From Chloroflexota bacterium (GTDB lineage: Bacteria > Chloroflexota > Dehalococcoidia > Plut-88900), in NCBI GenBank assembly GCA_022566235.1, contig JADFJI010000066.1, positions 1 to 8,739 on the forward strand: DNA of 8,739 nt. The letters are read 5' to 3'. A program made the translations under genes and the position numbers. This document shows, one piece after another, positions 1 to 5,962 of the stretch (positions are counted from its first letter, which is position 1; every line of letters starts with the position of its first letter). The notes below the pieces were generated by a model that was given only the letters and a program-made list of their open reading frames with translations, searched no databases and was not told where the DNA came from.

Positions 1-1152
1 GTTCTCCTTGCCGAAGCTGGCCTCCATGCACATCACCATGTTCTCCTGAATCTCTCCCGGGTAGTTTCCGAAACCGGTCTCGCTGGTGTCGGTAAAGTAG
101 AGGGCTGGCCACTCGTCTGACATGCCTACCCCGTGAGCCAGCACCACGTACCGGTTGGCCTTGTACTCGTCGGGCACCTCGGGCATCGACTCGGCTATCT
201 CCTGAAAGGCTGCGCCGGGCCTGAACTTGGGGATGCCGATCTGCAAGAATTCATAGGCCCGCTTATAGGCATCTGTCTGCTCCTCATTGGGTTTAACATC
301 ACCGCACAGGAAAGTGCGGGAGATGTCGGCGAAATAGCCGAGAGGCCCGGCCATATCGGTATCCAGCGCCACCAGGTCCCCGGGCCGCACCACCCTTTCC
401 GACGCCTCCCGGTGAAGCCACGGGTTGGTGTTGCCTCCGGCGGCCAGCAGCTTGCCGTCGATCCTCTCCCCCCCGTATTCGAGGTTCACCGCCGACATTA
501 TTGAGAACAACTTGTTCTCCGTCACCCCTGGCTCGATGGCGTCCCGCACCTTGCTGATGGCTACATCGGCTATGGCGCAGGCCTGGCGAATTAGGGCGAT
601 CTCGTCCACCGTCTTGATGGCCCGTGCCCACCCGATGGGGGCCGTGGCGCCGCATATCTTCACCCCCTGGTCCGCCAGGGCGAAAACGCTGTCGGGGTCC
701 ATCCTGTCGATGCCGATCCTCTCCCCGGCGATGCCCAACTCCTTCAGCACCCCCTTCATTCTTCCGGCCCATATATCGGTCGCCTCCAGGGTGTGGGTGC
801 CGCACTGCCAGAACTCGAAGGTGAGCATATCGCGAAGCTCTACATCTTCGCCCACCACAGGCCCCTCGACCCGGCTGGGCTGGAACAGAATGGGCCTTCC
901 CTCCCGGGGCACCAGGACCGATCTGTTCTTGAAGCGCACCATGAAAGGCTCCATGAGCCGGGTCCCGGTGGCATAACGCATGTTGACCGGGTCCCAGAGG
1001 AGAATCGCCCCCAGGTCGGCCTTGACCAGCTCGGCCTGAAGCCGCTGTATCCGCTCCCGGCGCAGCCTCTTCACGTCCACCCGGGCCTCGAAGTCCACCA
1101 CCTGGCGTCCTAGAACATCCCTCTCATGCATCTGTTTAGTCTGTGCTGCCAC
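1..1152 (-). CDS. M24-family metallohydrolase, DddP-like (DMSP lyase-like), C-terminus off the window
   Basis: Partial gene of 384 visible codons running off the left edge. The fold is creatinase/prolidase-like: N-terminal domain to about residue 175, then the M24 pita-bread domain. The putative metal site reads DTDMAGPLGYFAD (Asp264, Asp266, Asp276), followed by AHGVGMSDEWP (His340) and CMEAS (Glu377); the last glutamate would lie beyond the edge. The D-x-D plus D arrangement, the 64-residue gap to His, a Tyr five residues before that His (Tyr335) and the HGVGxxDEWP block match the DMSP lyase DddP as I remember it (D295, D297, D307, Y366, H371). They do not match ordinary aminopeptidase P, which has D-x-G and an 11-residue Asp spacing. 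DddP cleaves dimethylsulfoniopropionate to DMS and acrylate, but uncharacterised relatives share this pattern, so activity is inferred. No signal peptide is seen, so it is probably cytoplasmic. I chose GTG 1152 because GGAG lies 5 bases upstream; ATG 1131 is the alternative. It is divergent from the GGT-like gene. Confidence 0.85.
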   Translation of the reverse strand, partial: MAAQTKQMHERDVLGRQVVDFEARVDVKRLRRERIQRLQAELVKADLGAILLWDPVNMRYATGTRLMEPFMVRFKNRSVLVPREGRPILFQPSRVEGPVVGEDVELRDMLTFEFWQCGTHTLEATDIWAGRMKGVLKELGIAGERIGIDRMDPDSVFALADQGVKICGATAPIGWARAIKTVDEIALIRQACAIADVAISKVRDAIEPGVTENKLFSIMSAVNLEYGGERIDGKLLAAGGNTNPWLHREASERVVRPGDLVALDTDMAGPLGYFADISRTFLCGDVKPNEEQTDAYKRAYEFLQIGIPKFRPGAAFQEIAESMPEVPDEYKANRYVVLAHGVGMSDEWPALYFTDTSETGFGNYPGEIQENMVMCMEASFGKEN

Positions 1153-1410
1153 CGTCTCTCCCCCGTTGGCTATGTTTGGTATTGTCCGCCGATACTGAAA
1201 ATCAGGACCCCATCACAGTCCTTCTAACTTGGATAATCCTCTTCGAAACCCCCGGGCCTCCAACGCGTCCACCACGCCCCTCGCCCCGGAATCGAAGATA
1301 TCCCGGCATAAAAGACGCCTCTCCCAAAGGCCTTTCGATGGGATGTGTCGATTGCCGGAAGGCCGCCGCCATTATACGGCCTGCCTGTAGGCGGGGCAAC
1401 AAGGGTTTAG
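1153..1410. other. Intergenic stretch, presumed 5' region of the M24 gene
   Basis: This stretch lies upstream of the minus-strand M24 gene and before repeat copy A. Open frames cross it on both strands, but their predicted proteins are low-complexity, rich in Pro, Arg and Gly, and resemble no family I know, so I do not call a gene. The only supported signal is the purine-rich GGGGGAGAG (minus strand, about 1156-1164) before the GTG start. The M24 promoter should lie here, but I find no convincing -35/-10 pair. Confidence 0.5.
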
Positions 1411-1590
1411 GGAGAGTGTTTAATAACAGTTTCGACCATACCCCCTTGGTCCCCCCTTCCTGCCAGGAAGGAGGGAAAATTAGGTTTGGTCCCGACTTGT
1501 CGGGACAAACCCCCGGTCCCGACGCCGAGTCCCGAGTATCGGGACGAGTCGGGACACTCCCCTTTTCGAGGGACTTATTAAACCGCCTCA
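1411..1590. repeat. Palindrome-rich dispersed intergenic repeat, copy A (MITE/REP-like)
   Basis: The core 1518-1590 aligns by hand to 4794-4867 (copy B) at about 82% identity with one indel. Both copies begin with GGAGAGT followed within about 15 bases by TTCGAC. Copy A has imperfect terminal inverted repeats: GTTTAATAA at 1418-1426 against TTATTAAAC at 1575-1583, each with TCGA further inward. Inside are three hairpins: CCTTCCT/AGGAAGG (1455-1461/1465-1471), GTCCCGAC/GTCGGGAC (1489-1496/1499-1506), and a nested one whose outer arms repeat that same 8-mer pair (1516-1523/1548-1555) around GTCCCGA/TCGGGAC (1529-1535/1539-1545). It has no coding capacity or transposase, so any movement would need help in trans. 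No clear target-site duplication is visible. Confidence 0.7.
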
Positions 1591-1664
1591 TCTAATGCTC
1601 CCTCGGTGGCGGTGCACCCTTCGCTAGGCTCTGGATAAAGGGTCGTTAAACACTCCTCGGTCCG

Positions 1665-1696
1665 TGGCTCAGTCCTTATACAGCCTGGGCTATAAT
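1665..1696 (+). promoter_or_regulatory. Putative sigma70-type promoter for the GGT-like gene
   Basis: A perfect TATAAT lies at 1691-1696, 31 bases before the ATG at 1728, which would give a 5' leader of about 25 bases. No good TTGACA-like -35 is present at 16-18 base spacing; TGGCTC at 1665-1670 is the nearest weak candidate, with a 20-base spacer. The -10 box overlaps an upstream in-frame ATG at 1695, which argues against that ATG being the start. Confidence 0.45.
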
Positions 1697-1714
1697 GGCC
1701 CCAGCCCCGATGGT

Positions 1715-1722
1715 AAAGGAGG
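1715..1722 (+). promoter_or_regulatory. Ribosome-binding site that fixes the GGT-like start
   Basis: AAAGGAGG is followed by a 5-base spacer and ATG 1728. This strong site makes ATG 1728 the start rather than the in-frame ATG at 1695, which sits on the -10 box. Confidence 0.85.
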
Positions 1723-1727
1723 ACCCT

Positions 1728-3443
1728 ATGACCCGTACTCCCCACGGTGTCCAGTTCGAGGCCCACAGGCCCGATATCATGGGACGCAACGGGATGGTCT
1801 CATCGGGACATCCCCTGGCCTCCCAGGCTGGGATAAGCATGTTGCAGAAGGGGGGCAACGCCGTCGATGCAGCCATAGCCGTCGCTGCGGCCCTCAACGT
1901 GGTAGAGCCCCAGATGTCGGGGATAGGTGGCGACGGTTACATTATGGTGTACCGACGGGAGACGGGTAAGATAGATGTTGTGAACGGCACCGGTCCGGCG
2001 CCCTACGCGGCTAATAGGGAGAGGTTCGCTGATAGCGGAATACCCGAAAAGGGGATACTGTCTGTTTCGGTACCGGGGCTGCTGGACGCCTGGCTTTCGG
2101 CCCATGAGCGATACGGAATCCTCAAGCTGGCCGAGGTGCTGGAGCCGGCCATAGACCTGGCGCGTAACGGGTTCCCGGTAAGTCACCACCTGGCCCGAGA
2201 CATCGCCTCCGACCGCTTCCTCTGCGAGTTTCCCACCTCTCGACCCATCTTCGCTCCCGAGGGCCGGCCCCTGGGGCCCGGGGATCTGCTCTACCAGCGA
2301 GACCTGGCCGACACCTTCGAGAAGATAATCGAGGGAGGGACCGAGGCCTTCTACGGGGGTGAGCTGGCCGAGGAGATGCTGCGCTTCAGCCGGGAGCAGG
2401 GCGGGCTCCTCTCCGAGAAGGACCTGGCCGACTACCACTGTACCTGGCAGGAGCCTATCTCCACCACCTATCACGGGTATAGGGTGTATGAGGCCCCGCC
2501 CAACTCCAGCGGGCACGTGCTGCTTCAGGAACTCAATATCGTGGAAACCTTTGGCCTGAAGGAGATGGGCTGTAACACGGCGGAGAGCATCCACGTGATG
2601 GTCGAGGCCAAGCGTCTCGCCTTTGCCGACCGCGAGGCCTACATGGCCGACCCCGACTACGTCGAGGTTCCCATCGAGGGGCTCCTCTCCAAGATGTATG
2701 CCTGGGACCGGGCCGGCTTGATAGACGTTGCCTGCACAATGAAGGAGGTGAGCCCGGGCCGCCCCCATGATTACCAGGACGGATCGATGGCTGGAGGTCC
2801 CGTTGCCAAAAGCGGCAAGGCCCTCAAGGAGGAGGGCGATACGACCTGTTTCGTAGTGTTGGACAGGTGGGGCAACGGGGTATGCCAGCTCCAGAGCCTA
2901 CAGACGCTTTTCGGGTCGGCTCTGGTGGCGGGAAACACGGGCATACTCCTGAATAACAGGATGACCTACTGGCACCTGGATCCTGGTCACATCAACTGCC
3001 TCCAGCCTGGAAAGAGGGTGAGACACACCATGAACCCCGTCATGGTATTCGAGGACCGGGATGAGGGCTCGGGCCCCGGAGAGCTGGTGCTGGTCTGCGG
3101 CACCCCGGGTGCCGATACCCAGGTCCAGACCAATCTTCAGGTGATAACCCACGTGCTGGACTTCGGCATGACGGTCTCCGAAGCTGTAGAGGCCCCCCGG
3201 TGGCGACATCTGCAAAATCAGACCGAATCGACGGAGCCCAGGGAGATGGAAGACCGCCTTCAGCTGGAAGGACGATTTCCGGATGATGTACAGAGAGAGC
3301 TGAAGGCCCGAGGCCACACCCTGGAGATACTGGAGGACTGGGGAGCGTCGGGGAGCGAGGTGATTATACGCCGGGACCCCTCATCGGGTGTCCTGTTCGG
3401 TGCCGCAGACCCCCGTCGGGACGGCTATGCCGCCGGATGGTAA
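1728..3443 (+). CDS. Gamma-glutamyltransferase-fold Ntn hydrolase (peptidase T3 family) with altered substrate pocket
   Basis: 571 residues, normal for the family, spanning the whole GGT fold: GNAVDAAIAVAAAL (44-57), SGIGGDG (64-70), a large-subunit helical region to about 370, and the small subunit from Thr372. These enzymes self-cleave before a Thr that becomes the N-terminal nucleophile; here it is the first Thr of DTTCF. GNTGILLNN (402-410) and GTPGAD (458-463) match the usual GxxGILLNN and GSPGGS blocks. By comparison with E. coli GGT from memory, the gamma-glutamyl ligands are largely replaced: R114 is Asn86, N411 is Gln392, Q430 is Arg411, D433 is Tyr414, S462/S463 are His433/Thr434, and the oxyanion-loop second Gly is Ala462. 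Substrate is therefore probably not glutathione; another amide or acyl compound is likely. No signal peptide is seen, unlike secreted GGTs, so it is probably cytoplasmic. The acyl-CoA dehydrogenase gene follows 90 bases later and may be co-transcribed. Confidence 0.92.
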   Translation: MTRTPHGVQFEAHRPDIMGRNGMVSSGHPLASQAGISMLQKGGNAVDAAIAVAAALNVVEPQMSGIGGDGYIMVYRRETGKIDVVNGTGPAPYAANRERFADSGIPEKGILSVSVPGLLDAWLSAHERYGILKLAEVLEPAIDLARNGFPVSHHLARDIASDRFLCEFPTSRPIFAPEGRPLGPGDLLYQRDLADTFEKIIEGGTEAFYGGELAEEMLRFSREQGGLLSEKDLADYHCTWQEPISTTYHGYRVYEAPPNSSGHVLLQELNIVETFGLKEMGCNTAESIHVMVEAKRLAFADREAYMADPDYVEVPIEGLLSKMYAWDRAGLIDVACTMKEVSPGRPHDYQDGSMAGGPVAKSGKALKEEGDTTCFVVLDRWGNGVCQLQSLQTLFGSALVAGNTGILLNNRMTYWHLDPGHINCLQPGKRVRHTMNPVMVFEDRDEGSGPGELVLVCGTPGADTQVQTNLQVITHVLDFGMTVSEAVEAPRWRHLQNQTESTEPREMEDRLQLEGRFPDDVQRELKARGHTLEILEDWGASGSEVIIRRDPSSGVLFGAADPRRDGYAAGW

Positions 3444-3520
3444 GGGGCTTCCTGGAGCCTGTATAGAGGCTTGCCCCGAGGCAGCGGAGGGAAGTATCAT
3501 TGGAGAGGTTTATCCCAAGC

Positions 3521-3527
3521 AAGGAGG
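3521..3527 (+). promoter_or_regulatory. Ribosome-binding site that fixes the acyl-CoA dehydrogenase start
   Basis: AAGGAGG with a 6-base spacer before ATG 3534. The open frame extends 21 codons further up, but that stretch (MPRGSGGKYHW...) is unlike the family, whereas MRFEFTPEE is a typical acyl-CoA dehydrogenase N-terminus. Confidence 0.85.
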
Positions 3528-3533
3528 GTGCGC

Positions 3534-4703
3534 ATGAGGTTTGAGTTCACACCAGAGGAGACGGCCTTCAGGCAGGAAGTAAAAGATTTCCTCAAGAAGG
3601 ATTGGAAGGAAGACCTAAACGTGGTGGCGGGGAGCGAGGAGTGGTGGGCTATAGAGATGGCCATGCGGAAGAAGCTGGCCGAAAAGGGCTGGCTAGCCCT
3701 GTCCTGGCCCAAGGAATACGGGGGGAACGACGCCACGGTGATGCAGCAGGTTATCTTCACCGACGAATGGTCCTACGCCCACGCCCCGGGCCGGGACGAC
3801 GCGGGGATAGGCTACATAGGCCCGGCCATCATGGTCCACGGCACCGAGGAGCAAAAGAAGCAGCACATTGGTGGAATCGCCCGGGGGGAGGTGGTCTGGT
3901 GTCAGGGCTACTCCGAGCCAGAGGCGGGGTCCGACCTGGCCTCGCTGAGCACCCGGGCCATTCTAGAGGGAGACGAGTGGGTAATCAACGGCCAGAAGAT
4001 CTGGACCAGCCAGGCCCACTTCGCCGACTGGATACTGCTCCTGGTCCGCACGGACCCCGATGCCCCCAAGCACAAAGGCATCACCATGCTGCTGGCCGAT
4101 ATGAAGACCCCCGGCGTCTCGGTGCGACCCATCATCGATATGAGCAACGGCCACCCCTTCAACGAGACTTTCTTCGACAACGTGCGCGTCCCCAAGGAGA
4201 ACGTGGTGGGTGAGGTGAACCGGGGCTGGTATGCCGGGATGACCCTGCTGGACTTCGAGAGGTCAGGGGTGGAGTACGCCGCCGTATCTCGCCGTGCACT
4301 GGACGAGACGGTGAAGTTCGCCTCGGAGACCCGGGTCAACGGCAAGAGCCTGATAGAGGTGCCGACAGTTCGGAACAAGCTTGCCGAGATGGCCGTCAAC
4401 GTCGAGGTCTCCTACATGTTGTCCTACCAGATCGCCTGGCTTCAGAGCAAGGGGGAAGTTCCTAACAAAGAGGCCTCCATGGGCAAGATGTTTGGGACCG
4501 AGATAGAACAACGCACCTTCCAGACAGCGATGCAGATCCTGGGCCTTTACGGGCAGATGATACCCGGGTCTAAGGGGGCGCCGCTCCACGGGTTCATAGA
4601 GAACAATTACCTGAAGTCGATAGCGGACACAATCCAGAGCGGTACGTCGGAGATACAGCGACGCATCGTCGCCACCCGGGGCCTGGGATTGCCCAGGGAG
4701 TAG
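3534..4703 (+). CDS. Acyl-CoA dehydrogenase family protein (FadE-like)
   Basis: 389 residues, the normal family length. The order is: N-terminal helical domain (MRFEFTPEE, 1-120), middle beta domain with CQGYSEPEAGSDLASL (123-138) and GQKIWTSQA (153-161) that holds FAD and substrate, then the C-terminal helical domain ending with QSGTSEIQRRIVATRGLG (368-385). It should oxidise an acyl-CoA to the 2-enoyl-CoA with FAD, passing electrons to ETF. The usual MCAD-type catalytic Glu position (IYEGT) here reads IQSGT, with Ser369 in its place. Glu242 in LLDFER instead matches the isovaleryl-CoA/long-chain dehydrogenase position (LDLER), so it is the likely base. It looks most like the FadE-type enzymes of steroid and branched or cyclic acid degradation; the exact substrate cannot be read. 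It lies downstream of the GGT-like gene on the same strand with no clear terminator between them. Confidence 0.94.
   Translation: MRFEFTPEETAFRQEVKDFLKKDWKEDLNVVAGSEEWWAIEMAMRKKLAEKGWLALSWPKEYGGNDATVMQQVIFTDEWSYAHAPGRDDAGIGYIGPAIMVHGTEEQKKQHIGGIARGEVVWCQGYSEPEAGSDLASLSTRAILEGDEWVINGQKIWTSQAHFADWILLLVRTDPDAPKHKGITMLLADMKTPGVSVRPIIDMSNGHPFNETFFDNVRVPKENVVGEVNRGWYAGMTLLDFERSGVEYAAVSRRALDETVKFASETRVNGKSLIEVPTVRNKLAEMAVNVEVSYMLSYQIAWLQSKGEVPNKEASMGKMFGTEIEQRTFQTAMQILGLYGQMIPGSKGAPLHGFIENNYLKSIADTIQSGTSEIQRRIVATRGLGLPRE
4682..4697 (+). terminator. Stem-loop at the end of the acyl-CoA dehydrogenase gene
   Basis: CCTGGG-ATTG-CCCAGG is a perfect 6-base-pair stem ending 3 bases before the TAG at 4701. 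No T-run follows, so it is at best a weak or factor-assisted terminator, or simply chance inside the coding sequence. Confidence 0.2.
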
Positions 4704-4710
4704 GGTTAGC

Positions 4711-4867
4711 GGAGAGTCCTTCGACAGGCCCTTCGACGGAACACTTCGACAAGGCCCGAGTATCAGGACAAGCTCAGGACAGGTCCCCAAACGCCCGATG
4801 CCGAGTCCCAAGTATAGGGACAAGTCCGGGGCACTTTCCTTTTCGAGAAGCTTATTAGACGGCCTCA
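4711..4867. repeat. Dispersed intergenic repeat, copy B
   Basis: The core 4794-4867 matches 1518-1590 at about 82% in direct orientation, ending in the shared CTTATTA...GCCTCA motif. The left end GGAGAGT...TTCGAC also matches copy A. Copy B is more degraded: the inner hairpin keeps only GTCCC/GGGAC (4805-4809/4817-4821) and the GTTTAATAA left arm is missing. It also carries three TTCGAC units at 4720, 4732 and 4745 plus CAAGCTCAGGACAGG (4769-4783). An open frame on the minus strand through copy B shares an N-terminal resemblance with one through copy A, but only because both read the repeat. Confidence 0.65.
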
Positions 4868-4906
4868 ATAGGCCTAATCGGACATATCATCGCTCCTGGG
4901 GCAGGG

Positions 4907-4925
4907 GCTTTTAAGTGTTTAAAGC
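4907..4925 (+). promoter_or_regulatory. AT-rich dyad upstream of the lipoprotein-flavoprotein pair
   Basis: GCTTTTAA-GTG-TTTAAAGC forms an inverted repeat with seven pairs and one mismatch, 21 bases before the GTG start at 4946. It stands out as AT-rich in a GC-rich gap, so it could be an operator or promoter element. No regulator gene is nearby and no good -35/-10 pair is visible, so the role is a guess. Confidence 0.3.
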
Positions 4926-4945
4926 AGGCCTTCAGAATTTGACCC

Positions 4946-5941
4946 GTGGGTAGAGCAGGCATCTGTTTGTGTGCTGGGGTCATGATGACGCTGGTCATCG
5001 CGGCCTGTGGCCAGGGGGAAGGCGGAAAGGGTAATCCCCCACCTGGAGAAGTGGTCGTGGACGAGACCCCGACTGCTACGGCAGTGATAGAGCTGGAAAG
5101 AGACAGGCTGATCGCCCTTCCCGATGGCGAGACCATGGTGTCCATGGTGCTGGTTCCCGCAGGCGAGTTCATCATGGGCGCCTCGCCGGCAGAGCAAGAG
5201 GCGGCCCTGGATTTCGGCTGGTCGCCTGACTGGTACAGCCGTATAAAGGACCTGGTGGAAAGCGCCGGCCCGGCCCATGCAGTCCACCTGGATAGCTACT
5301 ACATAGATAAGTACGAGGTGACCGTTGCTCAGTACGGGGCTTATCTCGAGGCCAAGGGCCAAAGCCGGGCCGCCTTCTGGGACCAGCCCAGATTCAATGA
5401 CCCTGTCCAGCCTGTGGTGGGTCTCTCCTGGTTCGACGCCAAGGACTTCTGCGAATGGGCCGGCAAAAGGCTGCCTACGGAGGCGGAGTGGGAGAAGGCG
5501 GCTCGGGGCCCCGGGGGCCTGGCCTATCCCTGGGGCGATTCCTGGGACCCGGCTCGTTTGCACTCCGCCGAGGGGATCGCTCAGCGCTCCCTGCCCAGCT
5601 TCGCTGCCTGGACCCGGTGGCGCGAGGCCCTGACGGACGGATCGGTCTTTAGGCCGATGCCGGTCGGGTCTTTTCCCGAAGGGGCCAGTCCTTACGGAGC
5701 TATGGACATGGCAGGAAATGCATGGGAGTGGGTTGCCGACTGGTACGGCCCCAACTATTACGGCGAATCGCTAGATGAGGACCCCACGGGCCCTGCCCGG
5801 GGAGTAGACCGTGTTTTGCGGGGCGGCGCCTTCGACGTTCCCATGACCGTCCCCTACACCTGGTTTCGCGAACATTTCATTCCACCGGAGTTTAGAGGCA
5901 GTATGGTGACCGGGTTCCGCTGCGCGGTGTCTCTGTATTAG
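4946..5941 (+). CDS. Lipoprotein with SUMF1/FGE-sulfatase (formylglycine-generating-like) domain
   Basis: 331 residues. The N-terminus MGRAGICLCAGVMMTLVIAAC has a short basic region, a hydrophobic stretch and a lipobox LVIAAC with Cys21 as the lipidation site, followed by a Gly/Pro/Thr linker to about residue 50. The FGE-sulfatase domain (about 65-331) shows MVLVPAGEFIMGA (67-79), YYIDKYEVTVAQYGAYL (118-134), VVGLSWFDAKDFCEWAGKR (157-175), LPTEAEWEKAARG (176-188), MAGNAWEWVADWYG (255-268) and RVLRGGAF...GFRCA (289-327). True FGE uses two copper-binding Cys just after the RGGSW motif; here that stretch has none, and the mature protein has only Cys21, Cys169 and Cys326. It is therefore probably a surface binding or structural relative, not a sulfatase-activating enzyme. 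GTG 4946 is chosen because an in-frame TGA at 4940 precedes it and the ATG at 4982 would destroy the signal peptide. No strong ribosome-binding site is seen. The flavoprotein gene follows after 21 bases. Confidence 0.88.
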   Translation: MGRAGICLCAGVMMTLVIAACGQGEGGKGNPPPGEVVVDETPTATAVIELERDRLIALPDGETMVSMVLVPAGEFIMGASPAEQEAALDFGWSPDWYSRIKDLVESAGPAHAVHLDSYYIDKYEVTVAQYGAYLEAKGQSRAAFWDQPRFNDPVQPVVGLSWFDAKDFCEWAGKRLPTEAEWEKAARGPGGLAYPWGDSWDPARLHSAEGIAQRSLPSFAAWTRWREALTDGSVFRPMPVGSFPEGASPYGAMDMAGNAWEWVADWYGPNYYGESLDEDPTGPARGVDRVLRGGAFDVPMTVPYTWFREHFIPPEFRGSMVTGFRCAVSLY

Positions 5942-5962
5942 GCGAGATTTTAAGGATTGTGG

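Noticed and set aside
425..976. A 183-codon plus-strand open frame
   Set aside because: It is antisense to the M24 gene, whose protein has unmistakable metal-site motifs in the opposite strand.
1202..1591. A minus-strand open frame whose start resembles that of another minus-strand frame at 4263-4868
   Set aside because: The similarity is only the shared repeat read in the same frame; downstream one is antisense to the acyl-CoA dehydrogenase gene and the other is unrelated gap sequence.
1143..1595. A 150-codon plus-strand open frame in the divergent gap
   Set aside because: It crosses repeat copy A, has Pro/Arg-rich composition typical of non-coding GC-rich DNA, and resembles no family.
1800..2768. 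A 322-codon minus-strand open frame
   Set aside because: It is a shadow antisense to the GGT-like gene, which has clear family motifs and a strong ribosome-binding site.
3444..3477. Hairpin (GGGGC/GCCCC with inner AGCCT/AGGCT) between the GGT-like and acyl-CoA dehydrogenase genes as a terminator
   Set aside because: The stems are only five pairs, the outer one encloses a long loop, and there is no T-run; read-through is more likely.
4939..4944. TTGACC as a -35 box for the lipoprotein gene
   Set aside because: It ends one base before the GTG start and no -10 box follows at a suitable distance.
4946..5941. Calling this gene a sulfatase-activating formylglycine-generating enzyme
   Set aside because: The two required active-site cysteines are missing and no sulfatase is in the window.
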